DNA from: DATJFQ01 sp035495555
GTDB lineage: Bacteria; Acidobacteriota; Vicinamibacteria; Vicinamibacterales; 2-12-FULL-66-21
DNA: 29,493 nucleotides
NCBI GenBank assembly: GCA_035495555.1
Contig: DATJFQ010000088.1
Span: 1 to 29,493, forward strand
Reading direction: 5' to 3'
Shown here piece by piece: positions 17,974-25,657 of the stretch. Position 1 is the first letter of the stretch; every line of letters begins with the position of its first letter. The notes under the pieces are model-generated. The model saw only the letters and a program-made list of their open reading frames with translations. It made no database searches and had not been told where the DNA came from. The position numbers were made by a program, and so were the translations under genes.

Positions 17974-18951
17974 TCAGAAGCCCAGGACGCGGTGCGGCAC
18001 GTAGGCGTGTTCGAGCCGCTGCCGTTCTTCGGGTGACAGCGTGATCTCGAGCGCGCCCACCGCCTGTTCGAGGTGCGGCATCTTCGAGGCGCCGACGATC
18101 GGAGCGGTCACCCCGGGCTGCGCCAGCAGCCACGCGAGCGCCACCTGCGCCGGTGAAACGCCTTTCTCGCGCGCAACTTCGGCGTTGCGCTCGGCGACGT
18201 CGTAGTCGGCGTCGCTGTAGTACAGCCCGTGCGCGTATGCGTCCGTTTCCTCGCGGACCGTCGCGTTCCGCTCTCCACGCTTGCGGCTCCCGGCCAGAAA
18301 GCCGCGGGCAAGCGGACTCCACGGAATCACGCCAACGCCTTCTTCGATACAGAGCGGCATCATTTCGCGCTCTTCTTCGCGGTAGAGCAGGTTGTAGTGG
18401 TTCTGCATCGAAACGAACCGCGTCCATCCATGCTGCTCTGCGACGTGCAACGCCTTCGCGAACTGCCACGACATCATCGACGAGGCGCCGAGATACCGCG
18501 CCTTGCCCGCCTTGACGATGTCGTGCAGCGCTTCGAGCGTCTCTTCGATTGGCGTGTTTCGATCGTAGCGGTGGATCTGATACAGGTCGACGTAGTCGGT
18601 CCCGAGCCGCCGCAGCGAATTGTCGATCGCGGACATGATGTGTTTTCGCGACAGCCCCCGATCGTTGACGTCGTCGCTCATCGCGTGGAACACCTTCGTC
18701 GCGATCACGACCTTGTCGCGCGAGGCGTACTCTTTCAGCGCGCGGCCAAGGACCTCTTCACTCTTCCCGACGGAATACATATCCGCGGTGTCGAAGAAGT
18801 TGATGCCGAGGTCGAGGGCGCGCTGGATGAACGGACGGGACTGTTCCTCGTTCAGCACCCACGCGCGCCAGTTCGTGTCGCCATAGGTCATGGCGCCGAG
18901 ACAGATGCGCGAGACGTTCAGGCCGGTCTTGCCGAGGCGGACGTACTGCAT
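17974..18951 (-). CDS. Aldo/keto reductase
   Basis: This 325-residue NADPH-dependent reductase has the full catalytic tetrad of the family: Asp-54 and Tyr-59 (FFDTADMYSVGKSE), Lys-86 (VIATKVF) and His-127 (LYQIHRYD). The C-terminal half has GVIPWSPLARGFL and the cofactor block TAPIVGASKMPHLEQAV. The block order fits the YajO/AKR-12-like group of general aldehyde reductases; the natural substrate is unknown. It converges with module 1 (26 bp gap) and diverges from the YdjM-like gene. TATTCT lies 6 nt before the start. Confidence 0.93.
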   Translation of the reverse strand: MQYVRLGKTGLNVSRICLGAMTYGDTNWRAWVLNEEQSRPFIQRALDLGINFFDTADMYSVGKSEEVLGRALKEYASRDKVVIATKVFHAMSDDVNDRGLSRKHIMSAIDNSLRRLGTDYVDLYQIHRYDRNTPIEETLEALHDIVKAGKARYLGASSMMSWQFAKALHVAEQHGWTRFVSMQNHYNLLYREEEREMMPLCIEEGVGVIPWSPLARGFLAGSRKRGERNATVREETDAYAHGLYYSDADYDVAERNAEVAREKGVSPAQVALAWLLAQPGVTAPIVGASKMPHLEQAVGALEITLSPEERQRLEHAYVPHRVLGF

Positions 18952-18957
18952 CCATTC

Positions 18958-18963
18958 AGAATA
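18958..18963 (-). promoter_or_regulatory. -10-like box of aldo/keto reductase gene, leaderless type
   Basis: TATTCT on the minus strand lies 6 nt before the ATG at 18951. Confidence 0.4.
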
Positions 18964-19097
18964 GAGTATCCGGCCAGCGATGGGTCATCCGCGCGTCGCA
19001 GGGGGTTCTGCGCCGGAGTCTCGCGTGTAGTGCTCTGCTCATCTTTTCGGCGCTCGTTGCCTCGCTCAGCGCAGCTTCGGATCGCGGTCGAGAACAC

Positions 19098-19126
19098 TTG
19101 GGGTGAGCGGGCGTGCGGCATAGAAT
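19098..19126 (+). promoter_or_regulatory. Promoter of membrane protein-dinB operon, leaderless type
   Basis: TTGGGG (19098-19103), a 17-nt spacer, TAGAAT (19121-19126), then 6 nt to the ATG at 19133. The spacing is ideal for a sigma-70 promoter and leaves essentially no 5' leader. Confidence 0.55.
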
Positions 19127-19132
19127 GAGCCG

Positions 19133-19801
19133 ATGTTCATCGGCCACTTCGCCGTGGGAATCGCCGGCCGGCGTCTGACGCCCAGGGCGGGGCTCGGCTG
19201 GTGGTTCGCGTCTGTCGCGTTGCTCGACGTCGTCTGGCCCGTGTTGCTGCTCATGGGCCTCGAACATGCCGAGTTGTCAGGATCGGCAAACCCGTTCCTG
19301 ATGCTGACCTTCACCGACTACCCTCTTTCACACAGCCTGGTTGGCGCCGTCGTGTGGGCGGTCATATTCGCGGGCGTGTATCGGCTCGCCACAGGACGAC
19401 AGGACGGCGCGCTCCTGCTGGCTCTTGGCGTGCTCAGTCACTGGGTCCTCGACGTCGTGACTCACCTCGCCGACATGCCCGTGCTCCCGAACGGCCCCTA
19501 CCTCGGGCTTGGGCTGTGGAAGTCCGTTGCGGGGACCGTCGTCGTTGAAAGCGCGATGTTCGCGGCTGCGATCGTGTACTACGCGCGCGGCAACCGGCCG
19601 CGGCTCGCGTTCTGGATCCTCGTCGCGGTTCTGTACGCTTTATACGTCGCGAGCATCGTCGGGCCGCCGCCGCCAAGCATGGCCGTCGTGGCCTGGGCGG
19701 GGATAGCGGCGTGGCTGTTCGTCTTGTGGGCGTGGTGGGCGGACCGCCCACAATCTGTGGCCCGCAACGGAGCGGGGGAGCGCAGGCAATCACGGCCGTA
19801 G
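19133..19801 (+). CDS. Polytopic membrane protein, YdjM-like putative metal-dependent hydrolase
   Basis: This 222-residue protein has about six transmembrane segments. Conserved polar residues sit in or near them: His-5 (FIGHFAVG), Asp-32 (LLDVVWP), His-67 (YPLSHSLVG) and the block SHWVLDVVTH (His-103, Asp-107, His-111). This pattern matches the putative membrane hydrolase group that includes E. coli YdjM, a LexA-regulated protein. The reaction is unknown. Its stop is one nucleotide from the dinB start, so the two are likely one transcript with coupled translation. The start is supported by the TTGGGG/TAGAAT promoter just upstream. Confidence 0.75.
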   Translation: MFIGHFAVGIAGRRLTPRAGLGWWFASVALLDVVWPVLLLMGLEHAELSGSANPFLMLTFTDYPLSHSLVGAVVWAVIFAGVYRLATGRQDGALLLALGVLSHWVLDVVTHLADMPVLPNGPYLGLGLWKSVAGTVVVESAMFAAAIVYYARGNRPRLAFWILVAVLYALYVASIVGPPPPSMAVVAWAGIAAWLFVLWAWWADRPQSVARNGAGERRQSRP

Positions 19802-19802
19802 G

Positions 19803-20870
19803 ATGCGGCGCATTCTTCACATCGACATGGACGCGTTCTACGCGTCGGTCGAGCAGCGCGACAATCCAACTCTGAAGGGGAAGCCGGTCGCAGTCGGCGG
19901 CTCGCCCGCTTCGCGCGGCGTCGTGGCGGCCGCGAGCTACGAAGCGCGGGCGTTCGGCGTCCGCTCGGCAATCCCGATGTCACGCGCTGTACGCCTTTGC
20001 CCGGAGTTGATCATCGTCCGCCCTGATTTCCAGAAGTACCGTGCGGTGTCTCAGGCGGTCTTCGCCTTGTTTCGATCGGTGACGCCGCTCGTCGAACCGC
20101 TGTCGCTCGACGAGGCGTATCTCGATGTCACGGCGAACGCATGGGGAGAGCCGCTCGGCAAGAGCGTCGCCCTTCGGCTGAAGAACGAGATCCGTTCGGC
20201 GACGGGTCTGACTGCGTCAGCGGGCGTCGCGCCGAACAAGTTCCTTGCGAAGATCGCCTCCGGCTGGCGCAAACCGGACGGCCTGACCGTCATCGCACCC
20301 GAGCGGGTCGAACCGTTTCTGCAGCGGCTGCCGGTCGACGCACTGTGGGGCGTCGGGCCGGTGACGGCTCAACGTCTGCGGGAACGAGGGATCGAACGCC
20401 TGATCGACGTGCGGAAGGTGGAACCGTCGGTGCTGAGAGAAGCGGTGGGCAGCGGCGCCGACTGGCTGCGGCGGCTCGCGGCTGGGATCGACGACCGGCC
20501 GGTCGAACCGGAGCGCGAGGTGAAGTCGTCCGGCAGTGAAACGACATTCGCGCACGATCTCACCGACGTGACCGAGATGCAGCGCGAGATCGACGGGATG
20601 GCGCGCGACGCGGCTCGGTGGCTCGCACGTCGCGAACTGCGGTGCCGGACCGTCACGGTCAAGGTCCGCTACTCGGATTTCACGACGGTGACGCGAAGCC
20701 ACACAGCACCCGCGACGCGGGACGATGAAGAGATCGCTCGACGCGCGGTCGCGCTCGTCTCGAAAACAGAGGCGGCCACCCGCCCGGTGCGCCTCCTCGG
20801 CGTGAGCGTGCACAACCTCGAGGACCCGGCGGACATCATCGAGCCGCTGCTGCCCTTCGAACAGACGTAG
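19803..20870 (+). CDS. dinB: DNA polymerase IV
   Basis: This 355-residue Y-family polymerase copies past damaged bases and lacks proofreading. The N-terminus RRILHIDMDAFYASVEQRD holds Asp-8 and Asp-10 and the steric-gate Phe-12. SLDEAYLDVT holds Asp-103 and Glu-104. ASAGVAPNKFLAKIASGWRKPDG is the palm/thumb block, and WGVGPVTAQRLRERGI is the helix-hairpin-helix. The little-finger domain is complete. The C-terminus ends in EPLLPFEQT, which may be the clamp-binding peptide. The start is one nucleotide after the upstream membrane-protein stop, with GTAGG as the only nearby ribosome-binding-like word. In many bacteria dinB is induced by DNA damage; I see no LexA box I can defend. Confidence 0.96.
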   Translation: MRRILHIDMDAFYASVEQRDNPTLKGKPVAVGGSPASRGVVAAASYEARAFGVRSAIPMSRAVRLCPELIIVRPDFQKYRAVSQAVFALFRSVTPLVEPLSLDEAYLDVTANAWGEPLGKSVALRLKNEIRSATGLTASAGVAPNKFLAKIASGWRKPDGLTVIAPERVEPFLQRLPVDALWGVGPVTAQRLRERGIERLIDVRKVEPSVLREAVGSGADWLRRLAAGIDDRPVEPEREVKSSGSETTFAHDLTDVTEMQREIDGMARDAARWLARRELRCRTVTVKVRYSDFTTVTRSHTAPATRDDEEIARRAVALVSKTEAATRPVRLLGVSVHNLEDPADIIEPLLPFEQT

Positions 20871-20931
20871 CCCTGTCTCTCGAACACGACGTCGCGTGCA
20901 CGGCGCCCAAACCAGAACAGGACTGATGACC

Positions 20932-21000
20932 TACTGGCCACTCGAAACTTAAGCCCTGGGCTACTGGCAACTGGTTACTGGCAACTGGCAACTGGTTGCC
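20932..21000. repeat. TACTGGCAACTGGT short-word array between convergent stops
   Basis: After an isolated TACTGGCCACT at 20932, two 14-bp units follow at 20962-20975 and 20976-20989 (TACTGGCAACTGG plus T or C), then AACTGGTTGCC. The array ends 5 bp from the module 2 permease stop. The rest of the 134-bp gap (20871-20931) shows nothing clear. Confidence 0.7.
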
Positions 21001-21004
21001 TGAC

Positions 21005-23665
21005 TCACTCATGGCGGAGTGCCACCATCGGGAGTACGCGCATCGCGCGACGCGCCGGAAGATAGCCAGCGAGCGCGGCGGCGGCGGCAAGCGTGAACGC
21101 GACGGCGACGAGCGTCAGCGGATCATGATCCGAGACGCCGAACAGCAGGTGTCCCACGAGGCGGGTCGCGAACATCGCGAACGGGACGCCCAGGGCAAAC
21201 CCCGCGGCCGTCAGCATCGCGGTTTCTCCAAGCACCATGCGGAAAATCTGGCCGCGCGACGCGCCGAGCGCCACGCGGACGCCGATCTCGTGCGTCCGCC
21301 GCGACACCGAATACGAAATGACGCCGAAGATGCCAATGGTAGCCAGCCCGAGCGCCATTATTCCGAACACGCTCATCAGGAACGCGCGGAATCGCGGCTG
21401 CGCGAGCGACGCGGTGATGAGATCCGGCATCAGCCCGACGTCGGTCACGGGCAGATTCGGGTTCATCGCCGCGACATCGCGGCGAATCGTCGCGACGACC
21501 GCCCCCGGATCCAGCGTCGTGCGGACGACGAGCACCGCGCCGGGAAACGGAGCCTGCCAGAACGGCACATACATCATCGCGCCAGGCGGCTTCTCGAGCA
21601 GCACGTCGTGGACGTCTCCCGCCACGCCGATAATTTCGCGGGTAACGTCGGGTCCGGGGGGAAATCCAAAACGGAGCCGCTGCCCGATTGGGGTGCGATC
21701 GGGAAAATACATCCGCGCCAGCGCCTCGCTGATGACGCACACCGGCGTGGAGTCCGCGGCGTCGTGAGCGTCGAACGCTCGCCCCGCCACGAGAGGAATT
21801 CCCATCACCGTAAAGTACTCGGGAGTAATCGACACGTAATTTGCCGCTCGCGACGCGTTGGCGGACCGCGCGGGGGTGCCCATGATCTCGAACGACAAAT
21901 TGATGGCGCCGTCGGCGATTGGCGCGGGAATCGTGACCGCAGTGTTCTGCAGACCGGGCTCGGCGTGCAGCCTGTTGAGCAGATCGCGGGTGAATCCGCG
22001 CCACTGCTCCGGGGTGGAATACTCGAATCTCGGCAGCGAAATTTCGGCCTTCAGCAGATGTTCGGCATCGAAGCCGGGATTGACGGAGGTGAGCTTTGCA
22101 AAGCTGCGCAGAACGAGGCCGCCGGCCGTGAGCAACACCAGCGCGAGCGCCACTTCCGCGGCGGCGAGCGCGTTGCGCGCGCGGCGGCGCCCTGCGCTTT
22201 CGCCGGATCGACCGTCTTCACGCAGCCGCGTCTGCAGATCCACGTTCGACGCAAACAACGAAGGGGCCACGCCGAATGCGAGCGTGGCGGCCGCCGACAG
22301 TGCGACAGCGAACGAGAGTACGGCCGGATCGATCCGGATGTCGTGGACGCGCGGCACGTTGGGCGGCACGAGCGAGCTGAGCGCACCCACGCCAAGGTAC
22401 GCGATCGCGAGCCCCGCGGCGCCGCCAAGCGCGCCGAGCACGACCGTTTCGGTGAACATCTGACGTGCGAGTCGCCAGCGGCTCGCGCCCAGCGCCGCTC
22501 TGACCGCCATCTCCCGCGACCGCGTCGTCGCACGGGTCAACAGCAGGTTGGCGATATTCGCGCAGCCGATGAGCAGCACGACGCAGACGGCCGCGAGCAG
22601 GACGAGAAGCGCCGACCGGACGTCGAACACGATCATCCGCTGCAGCGGCAGCATCCTGGCCGTCCATCCCGCGTTCTCGGCAGGAAATTCGCGCTGCGCG
22701 CGGGCCGCCATCGCGTCGAGGTCGGCCTGTGCCTGCGCAGGCGTCACCCCCGGCCGCAAGCGGCCCGTAACCTGAAGCCAATGCCCGCCGCGCCGCTCCG
22801 TCCATGCACCGAACAACGGATCCTGCCGCAGCGGAATCCAGAGCTGCCGGCTTTCGCGCATCAGCGGAAACCGGAACTGCTCCGGCATGATGCCGACCAC
22901 GGTGAACGAGCGATGATCCAGGTCGATGGCACGGCCGATGATGTTGGGATCGGCCGCAAACGGTCCGCGCCAAAGCGCTTCGCTGAGGATGACGACACCA
23001 GGGGCGCCGGGCTCGCCGTCTCGAGTGGAAAAGATTCGGCCGGTGATTGGCGTTCCCTCGAACACAGTGAAGAATTCGGCAGTCACCACTGACGTATTCA
23101 CCGCGATCGGATCGCCCCATCCGGTGAGCGTCAATTGATGGTGCTGGCTGCCCGCGACGCCGCTGAACACATGGTTCCGATCGCGCAGGTCAGCAAAGTT
23201 CGGATAGGACCAGCCGGTCCCCGTGTTCTGCTGCGCCTCCTGGACCTGGAACACATTGAACAGTTGCTCCGGCCGTGGGTACGGCAGCGGCTTCAGCACG
23301 ACGGCATAGACGACGCTGAAGATTGCGGTGGTCGCGCCGATGCCGATCGCGAGGGTGAGGATCGCGACCGCTGAGAAGCCGCGGCTTCTCGCAAGGGTGC
23401 GTGCCGCGTACCGCGCGTCCTGGACGAACGATCCGACCCACGAGAGACGAGCGCGCTCGCGATGTGACTCTCGCAACTGCGTCACGCCGCCGAGACGGAT
23501 TCGCGCGTCGCGCATCGCCTCGTCAGGCGCGACTCCGCGGCGCACCAGATCATCGGACATCAGTTGCACGTGCGCGCGCAGCTCACGCTCGAAGTCGTCG
23601 TCCTCCGAGCCGGGGCGCAGCGTCAGGCCGATCCGGGACAGGAGCGTGCGAATGCCTGCGAGCAT
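21005..23665 (-). CDS. ADOP-family orphan ABC permease, module 2
   Basis: This 886-residue permease has the same build as module 1. The N-terminal helix segment (DDDFERELRAHVQLMSDDLV) is followed by TM1 (AVAILTLAIGIGATTAIF), a MacB-like periplasmic domain with YPNFADLRDRNHVFSGVAG, and a first FtsX bundle (LLIGCANIANLLLTRATTR). A second periplasmic part and a final bundle (GLATIGIFGVISYSVSRRTHEIGV) complete it. No ATPase gene is adjacent. It starts 3 nt after the PadR stop and is surely co-transcribed with it. The substrate is unknown; MacB relatives export peptides or lipids, or act as mechanical transducers. Confidence 0.92.
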   Translation of the reverse strand: MLAGIRTLLSRIGLTLRPGSEDDDFERELRAHVQLMSDDLVRRGVAPDEAMRDARIRLGGVTQLRESHRERARLSWVGSFVQDARYAARTLARSRGFSAVAILTLAIGIGATTAIFSVVYAVVLKPLPYPRPEQLFNVFQVQEAQQNTGTGWSYPNFADLRDRNHVFSGVAGSQHHQLTLTGWGDPIAVNTSVVTAEFFTVFEGTPITGRIFSTRDGEPGAPGVVILSEALWRGPFAADPNIIGRAIDLDHRSFTVVGIMPEQFRFPLMRESRQLWIPLRQDPLFGAWTERRGGHWLQVTGRLRPGVTPAQAQADLDAMAARAQREFPAENAGWTARMLPLQRMIVFDVRSALLVLLAAVCVVLLIGCANIANLLLTRATTRSREMAVRAALGASRWRLARQMFTETVVLGALGGAAGLAIAYLGVGALSSLVPPNVPRVHDIRIDPAVLSFAVALSAAATLAFGVAPSLFASNVDLQTRLREDGRSGESAGRRRARNALAAAEVALALVLLTAGGLVLRSFAKLTSVNPGFDAEHLLKAEISLPRFEYSTPEQWRGFTRDLLNRLHAEPGLQNTAVTIPAPIADGAINLSFEIMGTPARSANASRAANYVSITPEYFTVMGIPLVAGRAFDAHDAADSTPVCVISEALARMYFPDRTPIGQRLRFGFPPGPDVTREIIGVAGDVHDVLLEKPPGAMMYVPFWQAPFPGAVLVVRTTLDPGAVVATIRRDVAAMNPNLPVTDVGLMPDLITASLAQPRFRAFLMSVFGIMALGLATIGIFGVISYSVSRRTHEIGVRVALGASRGQIFRMVLGETAMLTAAGFALGVPFAMFATRLVGHLLFGVSDHDPLTLVAVAFTLAAAAALAGYLPARRAMRVLPMVALRHE

Positions 23666-23668
23666 GCG

Positions 23669-24013
23669 TCACCCCCGCCCGGCGGTGCGCAGCACACGTC
23701 CGACGACCGCCGACATGCGCTCCCACTTGTCGGCCTCGGCTCTGAGCTGCTTCCGCCCGCTGCTGGTCAGCGAATAGAACTTCGCTTTGCGTCCGTTCTC
23801 AGACGTCCCCCAGGCGCCCGCGATCCAGCCGCGCTGAATGAGCCGCAGCAGCGACGCGTAGATCGTGCCGTGGTTGATCTGCAGGGCATCCTCACTCACC
23901 TGCTCGAGCCGCCGCGCCAGGCCGTAGCCGTGCATCGGTCCCATGGTGTCGAGAATCTGGAGCACCATGAGGTCGAGCGTGCCCTGAAGGATGTCGAGCT
24001 TGCCGCGATGCAT
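23669..24013 (-). CDS. PadR family regulator of ADOP module 2
   Basis: This 114-residue regulator shows DILQGTLDLMVLQILDTMGP, MHGYGLARRLEQ, HGTIYASLLRLIQRGWI and WGTSENGRKAKFYSLTSSG, the typical PadR order. The start at 24013 has AGGAGG directly upstream, the clearest ribosome binding site of the window after that of the lipoprotein gene. A 23-bp palindrome covers that site and the predicted transcription start, so the protein probably represses its own operon. The permease gene follows after 3 nt. A longer in-frame reading upstream runs through the NYN gene on the same strand and is not supported. Confidence 0.92.
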   Translation of the reverse strand: MHRGKLDILQGTLDLMVLQILDTMGPMHGYGLARRLEQVSEDALQINHGTIYASLLRLIQRGWIAGAWGTSENGRKAKFYSLTSSGRKQLRAEADKWERMSAVVGRVLRTAGRG

Positions 24014-24017
24014 CTGC

Positions 24018-24047
24018 CTCCTATGGGATGACCATAGGAGTGTAGCA
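24018..24047 (-). promoter_or_regulatory. Promoter and palindromic operator of PadR/ADOP module 2
   Basis: On the minus strand an extended -10 box, TGCTACACT (24039-24047), is followed by a perfect inverted repeat, CTCCTATGG-N5-CCATAGGAG (24018-24040). The repeat overlaps the -10 box by two bases, covers the start of transcription and contains the AGGAGG ribosome binding site. A bound repressor would block both polymerase and the first transcribed bases. Confidence 0.65.
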
Positions 24048-24051
24048 CCGG

Positions 24052-24101
24052 ATGCGGAAAGACGAAAAGAGAAGAAAGGAGCAGGCTGAAAGAACGAAAG
24101 G
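24052..24101. repeat. GAAAGA short-word array downstream of NYN gene
   Basis: A purine-only stretch on the plus strand is made of GAAAGA, GAAAAGA, GAAGAAAGG and GAAAG words, interrupted by GCAGGCT. It ends 10 bp from the NYN gene stop and overlaps the likely -35 region of the module 2 promoter. Confidence 0.55.
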
Positions 24102-24111
24102 GGCGGCGGCC

Positions 24112-25602
24112 CTACTGGGCCGCAGCCTTCTTCCGGTTCGCCCGCGGCTTCGCGGCTGTCTTCCGCGCGCGCGGACTCGATGCGGTCTTCGCGGCACGTT
24201 TGCGCCTGCCGCGGACCGGCTCTTCCGCGTCGGACCGTGCCTCCGTGTCTCCGTCGGGCTGCTCTTCGCCGGCGGCAGATTGCGGGACCTCGATCACCGG
24301 GGGTGTCGCATCGATCTCCTGAACGACGTCGCCTTCCACGATCTCGGCTTCGGAACCCTCGCCGGCCGCTGCCGCTTCGCGGCCGTGGCGGATCTGCGCC
24401 TCGGCTTCGCTCTCCGGCGTACCGCCCGCTTCGGCGTCCACGGGCCGCATCACGTTGCCCTGGAAGAACCGCATGACGCCCTGGCGGTCGCGCTCCATCC
24501 GGAACAGTCCATCGCGCTGGCACGCACGGAGCAGATCGTTGAGGCTCTGGAACCCGAAGGTGCGTTCGTCGAACGTCGGGTCCACGCCGCGGAGGAACTG
24601 CTTCACCTGGCGCACATACATCGGCCAGCGCGGCGGGTTCTGCGCCGCCTGGAACAGCCGCCGCACTTCCGCGACAGCCGCCGCCGGACGCGGCTCGGGC
24701 CGCGGCTCGTGGTGCTGCTCGCGAGGCGTCGGTGGCCGCTCCTCGACACGTGCTTCCTGAACGGCCGGCGCTGTCGTTTCCGCCGGCGGACCGCCGCCTT
24801 CCTTCAGTTCGACGAGCACGTTGCGGCCGTTCTCGCGAAGCGTGACGTATCCGGCGTTGGCGAGCTTCTGCGCAAAATCACGGAAGCTGCTGACGCCGTA
24901 ATTCCGTTCGGAAAACGTCGAGTCGAGCTGCAGGAGCGTACTCTTGAGCAGCCCGAGCTGCGGGGTCACCTCGCGGTCGCTCAGCACCTTGAGGGCGCGC
25001 CGCACGAGCGGCATCGCCTGGTCGATGGGGGTCTGGGGCGCGCTCTGGCTCGATGGACGCCCGCTGCGGTCCGGGCGGCGGCTGCTCCCGAGGTTTTCGT
25101 ACGCGATGAACTCGTGGCAGTTCCGCTGCATCACGTGGCTCGTGAACGAGCGCCCGCCGACGACGAACACCTGCTTGTCGTACTGCTTGAGTTTTTCGAC
25201 GAGCGAGATGAAGTCGCTGTCGCCGCCGACGATCACGTAGGCGTTGATGTGCGGGTGTGTAAACGCCATCTCGAGCGCGTCGAGCGCGAGATTGATGTCG
25301 GCGCCGTTCTTGTCGCCGCCGGGCGTGAGATTACGCTGGACGAGCTTCGTCGCGTGCTGCGTGAGCGAGCGGCTGTAGTCGCCGGCCCGCGTCCAGTCGC
25401 CGTAGGCGACTTTCGAAACCACTTCGCCGCGCTCCTTGAGCGCTTCGAGCACGATGCCGATGTCGAACTGCGTATTGAGGGTGCTCTTGACACCGATCTC
25501 GATGTTGTCGAAATCGATGAATGCTGCAATTTTCAGGCGTGTTTCTGCCAAACCGTGTAGCTGAACCTTTCCGGCGCGGGCGCCATGCGGCGGCCGGGCC
25601 AA
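24112..25602 (-). CDS. NYN-domain putative RNase with two LOTUS (OST-HTH) domains
   Basis: Up to 496 residues. Residues 26-168 are a NYN (PIN-like) nuclease domain: FIDFDNIEIG (Asp-30, Asp-32), GGDKNGADINLALDAL (Asp-97, Asp-102) and IVGGDSDFISLVEKL (Asp-128, Asp-130) give the acidic metal site. Two LOTUS/OST-HTH domains follow, at about 194-267 and 311-383, both with the FxxR-x-(Y/F)G pattern (FSERNYGVSSF, FDERTFGFQSL). After an acidic linker the C-terminus is a Lys/Arg/Ala tail (RRKRAAKTASSPRARK). The order NYN-LOTUS-LOTUS recalls animal MARF1. The family is predicted to cut RNA; LOTUS domains bind RNA. The start is uncertain: TTG at 25602 has GATAAT upstream, but TTG at 25551 (MAETRLKIAAF) fits better with homologous starts. 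Confidence 0.88.
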   Translation of the reverse strand: MARPPHGARAGKVQLHGLAETRLKIAAFIDFDNIEIGVKSTLNTQFDIGIVLEALKERGEVVSKVAYGDWTRAGDYSRSLTQHATKLVQRNLTPGGDKNGADINLALDALEMAFTHPHINAYVIVGGDSDFISLVEKLKQYDKQVFVVGGRSFTSHVMQRNCHEFIAYENLGSSRRPDRSGRPSSQSAPQTPIDQAMPLVRRALKVLSDREVTPQLGLLKSTLLQLDSTFSERNYGVSSFRDFAQKLANAGYVTLRENGRNVLVELKEGGGPPAETTAPAVQEARVEERPPTPREQHHEPRPEPRPAAAVAEVRRLFQAAQNPPRWPMYVRQVKQFLRGVDPTFDERTFGFQSLNDLLRACQRDGLFRMERDRQGVMRFFQGNVMRPVDAEAGGTPESEAEAQIRHGREAAAAGEGSEAEIVEGDVVQEIDATPPVIEVPQSAAGEEQPDGDTEARSDAEEPVRGRRKRAAKTASSPRARKTAAKPRANRKKAAAQ

Positions 25603-25620
25603 TCATCTATTATCGCGCAT

Positions 25621-25638
25621 CCTGCGTCCGGACGCAGG
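25621..25638. repeat. 18-bp palindrome, REP-like or hairpin
   Basis: CCTGCGTCCGGACGCAGG is a perfect palindrome followed by GCTTACC. Its layout, a GC hairpin followed by a pyrimidine-rich TAC foot, resembles the REP units at 400-523. It sits 20 bp beyond the module 3 permease stop. No T-run follows, so a simple terminator is less likely. Confidence 0.55.
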
Positions 25639-25657
25639 GCTTACCTCACCGGCGGCG

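Noticed and set aside
18952..19097. Small gene in the gap upstream of the YdjM-like gene
   Set aside because: The only open frames are short, lack a ribosome binding site or promoter-like word, and show no recognisable sequence.
20996..23092. A 698-codon plus-strand open frame opposite the module 2 permease
   Set aside because: Composition is Arg/His/Gln-rich as expected of an antisense frame, and the opposite strand encodes a clear permease.
24052..25560. A 502-codon plus-strand open frame opposite the NYN gene
   Set aside because: Antisense shadow; the minus strand has complete NYN and LOTUS motifs.
25604..25606. ATG at 25606 as start of the NYN gene
   Set aside because: It is out of frame with the NYN domain and leads to a 91-codon frame without motifs.
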